Assembly (NCBI GenBank): GCA_020026335.1
Contig: JAHHQO010000001.1
Location: forward strand, 62,001 to 126,000
Direction: 5' to 3'
DNA length: 64,000 bases
Source: Alistipes sp.
Lineage (GTDB): Bacteria > Bacteroidota > Bacteroidia > Bacteroidales > Rikenellaceae
The translations under genes were made by a program, and so were the position numbers. Below the pieces are notes generated by a model, which was not told where the DNA came from, did no database searches, and worked only from the letters and a program-made list of their open reading frames with translations. Below are positions 9,617 to 18,598 of this stretch, piece after piece (position 1 is the stretch's first letter; every line of letters begins with the position of its first letter).

Positions 9617-10102
9617 ATGGCTAAAATCAACCTGGATGCAATAGACCACAAGATTCTGAAATTCTTAGTTAAGAACGCCCGCATGCCGTTTTTGGAGATT
9701 GCCCGCGAGTGCGGCATCTCCGGTGCAGCAATTCACCAACGTATCCACAAACTCGAAGAGTCGGGAGTGATATTGGGCAGCAGCCTGATTGTCGATCCCA
9801 AGACCCTGGGTTTCGATGTATGTGCCCACATCCGCATATCGGTGAGCGACCCCCAGTTACTGCACCAGACCATGGAGCAGCTGAAGGCCATACCCGAGAT
9901 TGTGGAGTGCCACTTCATCACCGGTGACGGCAATATCCTGGTGAAACTCTACTGCATCGACAACGAACACCTCATGCGCACGATTTTCGACCGAATACTT
10001 CAAATCAAGGGTATCTCCACCACCGAAACGACCATCACGCTTCAGGAGAGTTTCCAGCGACCTTTGGACATTGAGTTTATCGAAAAGCAGGAGCGCAAGT
10101 AA
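9617..10102 (+). CDS. Lrp/AsnC-family transcriptional regulator
   Basis: 161 residues, the usual size. The N-terminal winged helix (about 8-55, LDAIDHKILKFLVKNARMPF onward) is followed by the RAM/AsnC ligand-binding domain (about 70-150). Family members bind amino acids and form octamers that wrap DNA. Its position 9 nt after kbl suggests control of threonine or glycine metabolism, possibly including its own operon, but this is inferred from position only. A strong terminator follows 19 nt after the stop. Confidence 0.9.
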   Translation: MAKINLDAIDHKILKFLVKNARMPFLEIARECGISGAAIHQRIHKLEESGVILGSSLIVDPKTLGFDVCAHIRISVSDPQLLHQTMEQLKAIPEIVECHFITGDGNILVKLYCIDNEHLMRTIFDRILQIKGISTTETTITLQESFQRPLDIEFIEKQERK

Positions 10103-10121
10103 CCCCGCTTTTACACAGTCA

Positions 10122-10158
10122 AAAATCCCGGAAATCTAAGGTTTCCGGGATTTTTTTT
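10122..10158 (+). terminator. kbl-lrp terminator
   Basis: A perfect 13-bp stem (10122-10134 with 10142-10154) has a 7-nt loop and extends into a T tract. Confidence 0.92.
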
Positions 10159-11141
10159 GTGCGGTGGGGGAGGGCGGGCGCGAAGTGCGGTGTGTGGGCA
10201 GTGACCGCGGACGGACGGCGCGCGTGAGGAGGAGGACGGCGCACGCGAGGAGGGGACGCCATACACACGAGGAGGGGGTAGACGGAATTTCCTACGGACG
10301 CAGGAGGGAAAGGTATTCGCTCGGCTTTTTCAACGAGACGCAGGAAAGGACGATATTCGCTCGGCGGGACGGGTGGTCGCGTCCCTTGGCGCGAGCCGCT
10401 CCCCGAACATTTGGGAGGGGACGCAAAAAAGGACTCTGCACGACACGACCACAAAACAGGACAACGACAAAGCGCAACATCGGGGTGGGGTGCACATGGC
10501 GGATAGAAGGGTAGGCACGGCATCATCACCGTGGCACATTTCGGGCGATTTCAGCGACTTTCTCCGCAGACAGGAAACATCGCATCACGGGGAATATTTC
10601 ACGTCTAAAAACGCGAGAAAATCTTTTCTTCACATTAATTTCACCTCACCCTTTACATTATGTTAAATTTACTAATGAGGGGGTGAGGTGGGGTAGGTAG
10701 GAGAGGAACAACGGGGAAAATCAAGAAGGGGAGAAGTTTTCCTCTATTGTTCCCCCCTCCCAATTACAGCCCTTACATTATGTTAAATTTCTATTTTGAA
10801 AGGGGCAAAAGTGGGGTATTGCGGGGTATTCTCATCTTGTAAATATGCCATACACACCCGCACCACAAAAAAAAGATGTATTTTCCAATCCCAAAATAGC
10901 TAATACCCTTCTCCGTTTCCCGCGCGCCGTGACGCCCTCCGCCCCCTCACTGCCTGTGCCCTCCGACATCAAAATCTGCCCAACATCGGTCGCCACACAA
11001 AAAACACCTTAAGAAATCATCTCAAAAAATCATCACGCCCCCCCCCTTCCGCGCAACACCCCGACGCGCCATGCCGTCCCCACCGCCCGCAAAACCGCCC
11101 GCACACCCTTTCCGCACCCCTTCCCACGCCTCCCTCCAAAC
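10159..11141. other. Non-coding region between convergent operons
   Basis: About 1 kb with no convincing gene. The plus strand is G-rich near the lrp end and C-rich near the peptidase end. It holds the second copy of the 80-nt dispersed repeat and two copies of the phrase CCTTACATTATGTTAAATTT or close to it (near 10651-10670 and 10770-10790). Frames such as 10119-10529 minus are low-complexity. Confidence 0.7.
10351..10430 (+). repeat. 80-nt dispersed repeat, copy B
   Basis: It matches 3825-3904 at 73 of 80 positions. This copy can fold GCGTCCC (10379-10385) against GGGACGC (10418-10424), closing a stem over the inner hairpins. Confidence 0.85.
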
Positions 11142-11173
11142 AAAAAAAGCTGCCACCCGAAAGGGGCGGCAGC
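11142..11173 (-). terminator. S46 peptidase terminator
   Basis: On the minus strand a stem of about 10 bp (GCTGCC/GGCAGC plus inner pairs, 11149-11173) is followed by seven T. Confidence 0.85.
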
Positions 11174-11199
11174 TGCCATATATCCTTCGAAAAGGGGAA

Positions 11200-13338
11200 T
11201 TACTTGACAATCTCCATCTCATCGAGCAACCAGCCTGCACCGGCGAACTTGTCGATGATGAAGAGCACGTAACGAACGTCCACACCGATGGTGCGCTGCA
11301 ATTCGGGCTCGAAGGCTACGTCACCCGACATGGCCTCCCAGTTACCGTCGAATGCCAGACCAATCAGCTCACCGTTGGCGTTCATCATCGGCGAACCCGA
11401 GTTACCGCCCGTGATATCACAGTCGGCGAGGAATGCCACGGGAAGCTCACCCTTCGAGTTGGCGTACTGACCGTAGTCCTGAGCAGCGTAAAGCTCCTTC
11501 AGCTTCTCGGGTACGAAGAACTCGGCGGGGTTGTTCTTGTCCTCCTTCTGCATCACCCCCTTGAGGGTGGTGTAGTGGCGGTAAAGCACACCGTCCTTGG
11601 GCTCGTAGGGAAGTACTCGACCGTAGGTCAGACGGATGGTGAAGTTGGCATCCGAAGCCCACGCCTTGTCGGGGTGCTGCAACATCAGACCTGCCACATA
11701 CTTGCGGCGACCCTCGGCGAAGCTCTCCACATACTTGCTCTTCTCCTCCGATGCCTTCTTGTACATCTCGCGTACCGACTTCACAAAGGGAAGTGCGGGG
11801 TCGGCAGCCACCTTCTTCTTGTTGTACTTGCGGATGATGCCCGCAACCTTCTCCTCCGAAGTGAACTGGGTGTTATCGTAGAGGTAATCGACATACTTGT
11901 CGATGTCACCGCCGAACTCCTTGTCCACAATCTCGGTGTAGAACGAAGGCAGGTACTCGGGAGCCATATTCTCGCGTGCGATGGTGAGCATACGCTTTGC
12001 CACCTTGCGGTCGGTAGCCACGTTGTAGTCCTTGAACCACTCGGTCATGGCCTTGATGTCCTCGTCTACCTTCTCAAACTTCTTGTCGCGCAACTCGCCG
12101 TCCTTCAATACAATCGAAGCGGGAGTAATCAGCTCCACGGCACTGTAAAACGCCTCGCGGAGATACTGCACGGCAGCACCTGCCTTGGCCATCTGCTCCT
12201 GTGCGGCGGCAATCTTCTTCAGTGCGTCCTGATAGCCCTCCTGAGGCATGGTGTTCTCGTCGGCCCACTTCTGGAACGAAGCCTCCTGTGCCTGCTTGCG
12301 CTCTACAACCTTCAGGTCGCGGATGCCCTTCGACATACCGATGGAGTTCTTCCAGTAGTTCGACGAACGGGCATACTTCGAAGCGTACTGGATACGTACC
12401 TTGTCCGATGCCATCATGTCCTCCCACCAGATTTTCTGCTTCTCACCACGGATGAAGATACGCTGGGGGTTATCCACGTCGAGCATGTAGTTCAACTCAT
12501 AAGAGGTGGCGAAACGCTCGGTCGAGCCGGGGAAGCCCATAATCATGGCGAAGTCGTTCTCCTCGATGCCCTTCAGCGACACCTTGAGGAACTTCTCGGC
12601 GTTGTAGGGGCGGTTCTCGGGCGAGTAAGCCGCGGGGCGGTTGTCCTTGCCGGCATAGACACGGAAGATGGAGAAGTCACCCGTGTGACGGGGCCACATC
12701 CAGTTGTCGGTGTCGCCGCCGAACTTACCAATCGAAGAGGGAGGAGTACCCACCAGACGGATGTCGGTGTAGACCTCCATCACGAAAGCGAAGTACTGGT
12801 TGTCCTCGAAGAACGAGGGAATGATGACCTCCATGCCGGGGTTCTTCTTCTCCAGCTCCTTGATGGTGGCCTTCAGGTTCTCACCGCTTATCTTTTTGAA
12901 CTCCTGCTGTGCAGCGGTCGAGGGGATGTTGCCCACGATTTGGGGAGTAACGTCGATAATCTGACGGATGAAGCGTACCTCCAGACCGGGAGCGGGCAGT
13001 TCCTGCTCGTTGTTCATGGCCCAGAAACCGTTTTTCAGATAGTCGTGCTCCACAGCCGAGAGGCTCTGGATAGCATCGAAACCACAGTGGTGGTTGGTGA
13101 ACAGCAGACCGTCGTGCGAGACGATTTCGCCGGTACAGCCGCCACCGAAGATGACGATGGCGTCCTTGAGCGAGGATTTGTCGGCACTGTAAATCTCCTC
13201 GGCGGAGAGTTTACAACCGCGCTGTTGCATGGTTGCGATGTTCATCTTCTGGAGATAGGGCAGCAACCACATACCCTCGTCGGCAGCAGCTGTGAACGAT
13301 GCACAGAGCGCCGCAACGAATAAAAAGAGTTTTTTCAT
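11200..13338 (-). CDS. S46-family dipeptidyl-peptidase, DPP7-like
   Basis: Periplasmic serine exopeptidase that removes dipeptides from peptide N-termini; peptides are a main energy source for many Bacteroidales. 712 residues with a Sec signal peptide ending near residue 19. The triad appears as H84 in TNHHCG, an Asp (most likely D221 in RHTGDFS) and S647 in GNSGSP. The residue 18 after the serine sets the S1 preference in this family: Arg in acidic-specific DPP11, Gly in DPP7. Here it is G665 (FDGNWE), which points to DPP7-type hydrophobic or broad specificity. It follows nadA by 7 nt, so the two are probably one transcript. Confidence 0.93.
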   Translation of the reverse strand: MKKLFLFVAALCASFTAAADEGMWLLPYLQKMNIATMQQRGCKLSAEEIYSADKSSLKDAIVIFGGGCTGEIVSHDGLLFTNHHCGFDAIQSLSAVEHDYLKNGFWAMNNEQELPAPGLEVRFIRQIIDVTPQIVGNIPSTAAQQEFKKISGENLKATIKELEKKNPGMEVIIPSFFEDNQYFAFVMEVYTDIRLVGTPPSSIGKFGGDTDNWMWPRHTGDFSIFRVYAGKDNRPAAYSPENRPYNAEKFLKVSLKGIEENDFAMIMGFPGSTERFATSYELNYMLDVDNPQRIFIRGEKQKIWWEDMMASDKVRIQYASKYARSSNYWKNSIGMSKGIRDLKVVERKQAQEASFQKWADENTMPQEGYQDALKKIAAAQEQMAKAGAAVQYLREAFYSAVELITPASIVLKDGELRDKKFEKVDEDIKAMTEWFKDYNVATDRKVAKRMLTIARENMAPEYLPSFYTEIVDKEFGGDIDKYVDYLYDNTQFTSEEKVAGIIRKYNKKKVAADPALPFVKSVREMYKKASEEKSKYVESFAEGRRKYVAGLMLQHPDKAWASDANFTIRLTYGRVLPYEPKDGVLYRHYTTLKGVMQKEDKNNPAEFFVPEKLKELYAAQDYGQYANSKGELPVAFLADCDITGGNSGSPMMNANGELIGLAFDGNWEAMSGDVAFEPELQRTIGVDVRYVLFIIDKFAGAGWLLDEMEIVK

Positions 13339-13345
13339 ACAGTTT

Positions 13346-14290
13346 TTATTTAATGCTGATCATGTTTAATATCGAGCGTTCGGCCTTGCGGCGGATTTCC
13401 TCGTCGAGGTGGATTTCGGGAGACTCGTTCTCGAGACACTCGGCGATGTTCTCCAGATTGACCATCTTCATATATTCGCACGTGTTGCACGCACCGTCAC
13501 AGAGGGCGTTTGCCGGGCCGGGGATAAACTCCTTGTCGGGCATCAGACGCTCCATCTCGGTGATGATACCCGACTCGGTCATGACGATGAACTGGCGGGA
13601 ATCGCTCTTGCGACAGTACTCCAGAATGCCCGCTGTCGAACCCACATAGTCGGCTTCGGCTACGACCACTTCGCGACATTCGGGGTGGACGACCACTTTG
13701 GCTTCGGGGTACTTGACCTTGGCTTCGCGCAGACGCTCGACGGCAAATTTGTCGTGGACGTGGCAGCAGCCGTGCCACAACAACATATTGTCGCGACCGG
13801 TGAGGCGTTTGATGTAGCTGCCCAGATGCTGGTCGGGACCGAAGATGATGGGGCGGTCGGCGGGAATCGACTGAATGACCTTCAGTGCGTTGGACGAGGT
13901 GCAGCACACATCGGTGAGCGCCTTGACCTCGACCGTGGTATTGACATACGAAACCACGGTGTGACCCGGATGCTCGGCGATGAATTTATCAAACTCGTCG
14001 GCCTGGCACGAGTCGGCCAGCGAACAGCCTGCCTCGGGGCAGGGAATCAACACCTTCTTTTGGGGACAGAGCACCTTGGCGGTTTCGGCCATGAAGTGCA
14101 CGCCGGCGAAGAGAATCACGTCGGCGTCGATGTTCTGCGCCTTGACCGACAGGGCGAGCGAATCACCGAGGAAGTCGGCTACCTGCTGCACTTCGGGTCG
14201 GGTGTAGTAGTGTGCCAGGATGACGGCACGTTTTTGCTGCTTGAGGCGGTTGATGCGCTCGATGAGCTGGTCTGAGTTATGAACTTTCAT
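13346..14290 (-). CDS. nadA: Quinolinate synthase A
   Basis: Condenses iminoaspartate with dihydroxyacetone phosphate to quinolinate in de novo NAD synthesis. 314 residues. The likely 4Fe-4S ligands are C89 (PEAGCSLADS), C176 (WHGCCHVHD) and C271 (NTCEYMKM). Other cysteines, such as C84, C95 and C268, are extra. nadB and nadC are not adjacent. It heads the transcript that continues into the S46 peptidase gene. The upstream region is the AT-rich candidate origin segment. Confidence 0.95.
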   Translation of the reverse strand: MKVHNSDQLIERINRLKQQKRAVILAHYYTRPEVQQVADFLGDSLALSVKAQNIDADVILFAGVHFMAETAKVLCPQKKVLIPCPEAGCSLADSCQADEFDKFIAEHPGHTVVSYVNTTVEVKALTDVCCTSSNALKVIQSIPADRPIIFGPDQHLGSYIKRLTGRDNMLLWHGCCHVHDKFAVERLREAKVKYPEAKVVVHPECREVVVAEADYVGSTAGILEYCRKSDSRQFIVMTESGIITEMERLMPDKEFIPGPANALCDGACNTCEYMKMVNLENIAECLENESPEIHLDEEIRRKAERSILNMISIK

Positions 14291-14681
14291 TTTTTTATTT
14301 TTATTCCTTTTTATTTAATAATAAAGAATAATAATAGTAATAATAGCTGTTGATAATGTTGATAAGCTGAGCGGATTGCGGGTTATTGACTTTTGGGTCT
14401 TTGAGCTGTTGATTAAAATCCCGACACACGGGGCGTCGGTCGTTGATTCGGCTACGAAATTAACAAATGTCCATAACTTTATCAATATTTCAACACCACA
14501 AAATTCTCAACATCTTGTTATGATTTCATCTCGTGGGGCGGTTCATCGAATTTCAGCAACTTTATTTGCTTTCCGCGATTTCTTGTATAAGCCCGACTGA
14601 TTCTTCAAAAGCAAGAGTATTTTGTTTTTTCTTATCAATATTTGTTGGTGTGTTATCAACAGGTTTTCCGACAGGTTATCA
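14291..14681. other. AT-rich spacer with DnaA-box-like cluster (candidate oriC)
   Basis: This 391-nt spacer between nadA and mrp is A/T-rich beside nadA. It carries two abutting TGTTGATAA 9-mers (14348-14356 and 14357-14365), TTATCAATA at 14479-14487 and 14632-14640, and TTATCAACA at 14653-14661. These are one or two bases away from the classical DnaA box TTATCCACA or its complement. The predominant gene direction changes near here and parS-like sites lie 10-14 kb away. No dnaA gene is in the window, so the assignment is tentative. Confidence 0.45.
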
Positions 14682-15734
14682 TCAGCCTTTCATCACCTTT
14701 TCAACCACCTTTTCGGTGATGGCTCTGTGCCACTCCTCCACACGCGAATCGATGCCTGCGGCGGGGTGACCCTCGTCACCGCCCTCCATGATGGACTGCA
14801 CGATGGGAATTTCGCCCAGGAAATCCACACCGCACTCCTCGGCCAGATGCTTCGCCCCGCCCTTACCGAAGATGTAGTAACGGTTCTGGGGCAGCTCCTC
14901 GGGGGTGAACCACGCCATATTCTCGATGATACCTGCCACGGGAATGTTCACATTCGAGTTGCGGAACATCTCCACACCGCGCAATACATCGGCCACGGCC
15001 ACCTGCTGGGGAGTCGAGACGATGACGGCGGCATCGACCTTCAATTCGCCGATAATCGACAGGTGAACGTCACCAGTGCCGGGAGGCAGGTCGATGAGCA
15101 GGAAGTCCAAAGCTCCCCACTGGGTCTGGTGAATCATCTGCTTGAGGGCGCTGGTGGCCATGGCACCGCGCCACAACAGTGCATCGGTGGGTTTGATGAA
15201 GAAACCGATGGACATGATTTTGATGTCCTGTGCGGTGGCGGGAACGATACGCTCCTGACCCTCCTCTTCGACGGCATCGGGCATATAGCCCTCACAACCG
15301 AACATCTTGGGCTGCGAAGGACCGTAGATGTCGGCATCGAGAATACCCACTCTGTAACCCATGTTGCGCAGGGTGACGGCCATATTGGCGGTGACGGTCG
15401 ATTTGCCCACACCACCCTTGCCCGAAGCCACGGCGATGATTTTGGCAATACCGCCCGTTGTGGTGTTGAGCTTGGGTTCGGGACGCTTGGGCTGGCCGCC
15501 CTCCTTCACCACCACGAGTACCTCTGCCTCGGGGTTGTGGCTCTTGAGCAGCTGCTCGGCAGTGTTCTTGATTTTGATGGCAAAGGGGTCGTGCGTCTTG
15601 GCGAAACGCAGAACGACTGTTATTTTACCTGCCGCCACGGCGATGTGCTCGATGAAACCGCTGGTGACAATGTCCTGTCCGGTTTCGGGGTGCACAACGC
15701 CTTGCAGCAGACGTTTTACCTGTTCTTCTTCCAT
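14682..15734 (-). CDS. mrp: Mrp/ApbC-family Fe-S cluster carrier ATPase
   Basis: P-loop scaffold or carrier that delivers Fe-S clusters to apoproteins. 350 residues: an N-terminal MIP18/DUF59 domain (about 5-75), then the deviant Walker A motif GKGGVGKST at 105-113 and the LDADIYGPSQP block. The CxxC pair that bridges a cluster in many Mrp proteins would be expected after ENMAWF, but this protein reads TPEELPQNRYY there, with no cysteine. I recall similar sequences in other Bacteroidetes homologues, so this is probably lineage-typical rather than a defect. Confidence 0.92.
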   Translation of the reverse strand: MEEEQVKRLLQGVVHPETGQDIVTSGFIEHIAVAAGKITVVLRFAKTHDPFAIKIKNTAEQLLKSHNPEAEVLVVVKEGGQPKRPEPKLNTTTGGIAKIIAVASGKGGVGKSTVTANMAVTLRNMGYRVGILDADIYGPSQPKMFGCEGYMPDAVEEEGQERIVPATAQDIKIMSIGFFIKPTDALLWRGAMATSALKQMIHQTQWGALDFLLIDLPPGTGDVHLSIIGELKVDAAVIVSTPQQVAVADVLRGVEMFRNSNVNIPVAGIIENMAWFTPEELPQNRYYIFGKGGAKHLAEECGVDFLGEIPIVQSIMEGGDEGHPAAGIDSRVEEWHRAITEKVVEKVMKG

Positions 15735-15966
15735 GTATCTTAATGTTTGTTAAATTGTTTGTTCGCTTTTGGCGGTTTCGGGTGGTGGCGTGGTGGTGCG
15801 TTGCCCCCCCCTGTCCTTGGGGCGGTTACACCTCCGCAAGCGGAGGGCAAACCCCTTTTCTCTGACACGGTATACCCGAAATTTATATTCAATGACAAAT
15901 ATAACGTAATTTTTAGACATTAAATATAGGCGTGTATGTTTTTTTATCGAAAAACGATAAATTTTA

Positions 15967-15996
15967 TTTGTTTGTCGTAAAATATAATTATATTTG
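15967..15996 (+). promoter_or_regulatory. Strong Bacteroidetes-type promoter upstream of sppA
   Basis: TTTG (15967-15970), an 18-nt spacer and TATATTTG (15989-15996) match the consensus. The next gene on this strand, sppA, starts 469 nt later. Confidence 0.7.
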
Positions 15997-16176
15997 CAAA
16001 AGACAGGGTGTGTTTTTTGTCCGAAATCCCCTCCGTGACGACTTCGTGACGGCCGACAGGGGACGGCGGACAGCGACAAAGGTGTCGAAGAAACTGTGAC
16101 AGAGGAGTCTGTGCAGTGGGGCAGGACACTTTCTCCCGACGGGTACTGCCGCTCGCAATATCGAGGGGCGGGGGCT

Positions 16177-16262
16177 TCCCCGAAAGGGCAGAATGCACTC
16201 CCCCGAAAGGGTGGCACGCGTTCCCGTGAAAGGGCGGTGTGCGCCCCGAAAAAGTGGGGCAG
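16177..16262 (+). repeat. Four imperfect 22-nt tandem repeats
   Basis: Units starting near 16177, 16199, 16221 and 16243 share a core like CCCGAAAGGG followed by a G-rich/GCAC segment. The core can form a short hairpin with a GAAA loop, so the array could fold as a row of hairpins. Confidence 0.7.
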
Positions 16263-16333
16263 GGAGAGTTCCTCCTTGCCTGAGGAGGGGGCATCGCGAC
16301 CGGCGGAAAAACGCAGGTCAAAACTCCTCAAAC

Positions 16334-16372
16334 GGCTGTTGATAACTTTTGCACGCCCCCGTTGATAACTTC
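16334..16372 (+). repeat. Bipartite GTTGATAAC repeat, copy 1
   Basis: GGCTGTTGATAACTTTT is followed 10 nt later by GTTGATAACTTCG. It belongs to a family of plus-oriented copies also found near 19151, 23757, 28197 and 28906. Confidence 0.6.
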
Positions 16373-16464
16373 GCAACGTGCTGAAAATCAGTTGTTGGTG
16401 ATGTGAACACCCCCTGTCGAAAGCCCGAAGCGTGAATAATAACAATAATAAAAAATAGATTCCT

Positions 16465-18255
16465 ATGCATTTTCTCAAAACTACATTAGCCGTGATTGTG
16501 GGTGTACTCGTGAGCATGGCATTGGTATTCGTGATTTGGATGTCGGTAGTGGCCGGTGCAATGGCATCGTTCAGCAAGACGGTGACCGTTGACGACAACT
16601 CCATCTTGCGCATCGACCTCTCGGAGACCATCGTCGATGCCCCCTCGGCCAATCCTCTGGCCAACATTGACATGAACACCCTCCAGCCCCGCCCCGAGGT
16701 GTCGCTCTACAAGGCTTTGCAGGCCATCACCGTGGCGGCAAACGATGACCGCATCAAGGGTATCTACCTGCGTCTGAACGGTGCGGGCGGTGTCGATGGC
16801 ACAGCCGTACTCGAGGAGCTGCGCTCGGCTCTCGAGGAGTTCAAGAAGAGCGGTAAATTTGTGGTGGCCTACAACGAATACTACTTCCAGGGTACCTACT
16901 ATCTGGCATCGGTGGCGGACAAAATCTACCTCCAGCCCGAAGGTATCTTCGAGTGGCGCGGTCTGGCGGCCAACCTCATGTTCTACAAGGGTCTGATTGA
17001 CAAACTCGACCTCAATGTCGAGATTTTCCGCCCCACGGTCTGCAAGTACAAGAGTGCCGTGGAGCCTTACTTCCTCAAACAGATGTCCGACGAGAACCGC
17101 CGTCAGATGCAGGCGGTGGTCGATTCTTCGTGGAAGACCATCTCCGAAGCCGTGTCTTCATCGCGTGGCATCAGCGTGGAGCGTCTCAACGAGATGGCAG
17201 ACCGTCTGACGGTGGCACTGCCCGAAGATGCCCTGCGTGAGCAGCTGGTCGACGGTCTGATTTACGAGGACGAGATGGACGACATCTTCACGAAGCTGGG
17301 TGCCGAGGCCGACAGCCGCGGCAAGCATCACTTCGTGTCGCTGGGCGAGTATGCCTCGCAGCTGGTACCCTCGGGTAGCTTCTCCTCTCCTCAGGTGGCG
17401 ATTGTCTATGCCGACGGCGAGATTGTCGATGGCGAGGGCAACGACCAGAAGATTTACGGCAACACCCTGGCAAAGACCCTGCGCAAGGTACGCCTCGACG
17501 AGAATATCAAATCGGTGGTTTTGCGTGTCAATTCCCCCGGCGGTAGCGCATTGGCAGCCGACATCATCTGGCGCGAGGTGGAGTTGCTCAAGGCCGTGAA
17601 GCCTGTCATCGTGTCGATGGGTTCCTATGCAGCCAGTGGCGGTTACTACATCTCCGCACCCTCTGACCTCATTCTGGCCAATCGCACGACACTGACGGGT
17701 TCCATCGGTGTGTTCGGCATGATTCCCAACGTGGGCAAGGCACTCAACAACAAGCTGGGTGTGACCCTCGACGGTGTGAAGACCAACAGCGAGGCGGACG
17801 GCGTGAATATCCTCACCCCCATCTCCGAGGCACAGCGCAAGAGCATCATGCGCGGTGTGGATAAGGTCTACGCCACCTTCACGGGTAAGGTGGCCGACGG
17901 CCGTAACCTCCCCATCGAGAAGGTGTTGGACATCGCCGGCGGACGCGTATGGACGGGAGCCGATGCCCTCTCCATCGGTCTGGCAGACGGCAATGGCGGT
18001 ATGATGGAGGCCATCGGCATGGCGGTCGAGAAGGCCGACCTTCAGAATGACTTCCGCGTGGTGGAGATGGTCGAGCAGCCCACAGGTCTGGCAGCACTTT
18101 TGCTGGCCTTCAACTCGGCGGTGCGTGCCGAAGTGAAGGGTGCGGCACTGCCCGATGCGGTGCAGACCCTCACCCGTGAGATTGACGATGTGCGCGACTT
18201 CCTCGGTCGTTCGGGCGTGATGATGTATTGTCCCTACAAGATAGATATCGAATAG
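16465..18255 (+). CDS. sppA: Signal peptide peptidase SppA, 67K type
   Basis: Membrane-anchored serine protease that degrades cleaved signal peptides. 596 residues, the long tandem-domain form. One N-terminal transmembrane segment (about 8-33) anchors it. The Ser-Lys dyad of the family fits K196 in CKYKSAVEP and S391 in GSYAASGGYY, each in a different S49 domain. NSPGG (356-360) is also typical. It has its own strong terminator. A likely promoter lies about 470 nt upstream, which would give an unusually long leader. Confidence 0.95.
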   Translation: MHFLKTTLAVIVGVLVSMALVFVIWMSVVAGAMASFSKTVTVDDNSILRIDLSETIVDAPSANPLANIDMNTLQPRPEVSLYKALQAITVAANDDRIKGIYLRLNGAGGVDGTAVLEELRSALEEFKKSGKFVVAYNEYYFQGTYYLASVADKIYLQPEGIFEWRGLAANLMFYKGLIDKLDLNVEIFRPTVCKYKSAVEPYFLKQMSDENRRQMQAVVDSSWKTISEAVSSSRGISVERLNEMADRLTVALPEDALREQLVDGLIYEDEMDDIFTKLGAEADSRGKHHFVSLGEYASQLVPSGSFSSPQVAIVYADGEIVDGEGNDQKIYGNTLAKTLRKVRLDENIKSVVLRVNSPGGSALAADIIWREVELLKAVKPVIVSMGSYAASGGYYISAPSDLILANRTTLTGSIGVFGMIPNVGKALNNKLGVTLDGVKTNSEADGVNILTPISEAQRKSIMRGVDKVYATFTGKVADGRNLPIEKVLDIAGGRVWTGADALSIGLADGNGGMMEAIGMAVEKADLQNDFRVVEMVEQPTGLAALLLAFNSAVRAEVKGAALPDAVQTLTREIDDVRDFLGRSGVMMYCPYKIDIE

Positions 18256-18302
18256 ATTTGATTATGTTCGTAGCAGGGTTGGATGCAGCCGACCTCTGCG
18301 TG

Positions 18303-18335
18303 TCCCACAGACTTCGGTCTGTGGGATTTTTTTTG
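18303..18335 (+). terminator. sppA terminator
   Basis: A perfect 10-bp stem, TCCCACAGAC/GTCTGTGGGA, closes a TTCG tetraloop and is followed by eight T. Confidence 0.95.
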
Positions 18336-18536
18336 TGCGCGGTGGGGGTTGTCTTTTTGATACGGGCTGGGGCGGTTTTGCGGTGGTTTTCGAGGGCTTG
18401 GTTGGGGCTTTGCATGGTCTTGGAAGCGGAGGTTGTTCCCTCGTCGGGGGTGACAAATCCACCCCCTTGCCGGGTGGCGTTCCCGGATTTATCGTATGAT
18501 GCGGAGAAGGAGACTTTTTTTTGCAAAAAAGCACCC

Positions 18537-18598
18537 AAAATAGGAATGACGCCCCCTCATTCATGCCGGCATGAATGAGGGGGCGTCACCCCTATTTT
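18537..18598. repeat. 62-nt near-perfect palindrome
   Basis: 42 bp (18547-18588) are perfectly self-complementary around GCCGGC. After a 2-nt mismatch, AAAATAGG (18537-18544) pairs with CCTATTTT (18591-18598). There is no loop. Similarity between the arms continues weakly outward (GGAGA on both sides), so these look like two inverted copies of one element meeting head to head. Confidence 0.9.

Larger units (their letters stand above)
15735..16464 (+). other. Long spacer with promoter, 22-nt repeats and DnaA-box-like motifs
   Basis: 730 nt between mrp and sppA. It holds an excellent plus-strand promoter at 15967-15996, four tandem 22-nt repeats at 16177-16262 and a pair of GTTGATAACTT motifs at 16338-16371. 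The open frames 15750-16679 minus and 16096-16365 plus show no recognisable protein. The promoter implies a leader or non-coding RNA of about 460 nt before sppA. Confidence 0.6.

Noticed and set aside
11071..13323. 750-residue plus-strand open frame opposite the S46 peptidase
   Set aside because: It is antisense to a complete, motif-bearing gene and is an artefact of high GC at third positions; it is rich in His, Val and Leu with no domain pattern.
15750..16679. 309-residue minus-strand open frame between mrp and sppA
   Set aside because: Crosses a strong plus-strand promoter and the start of sppA on the other strand; composition is random.
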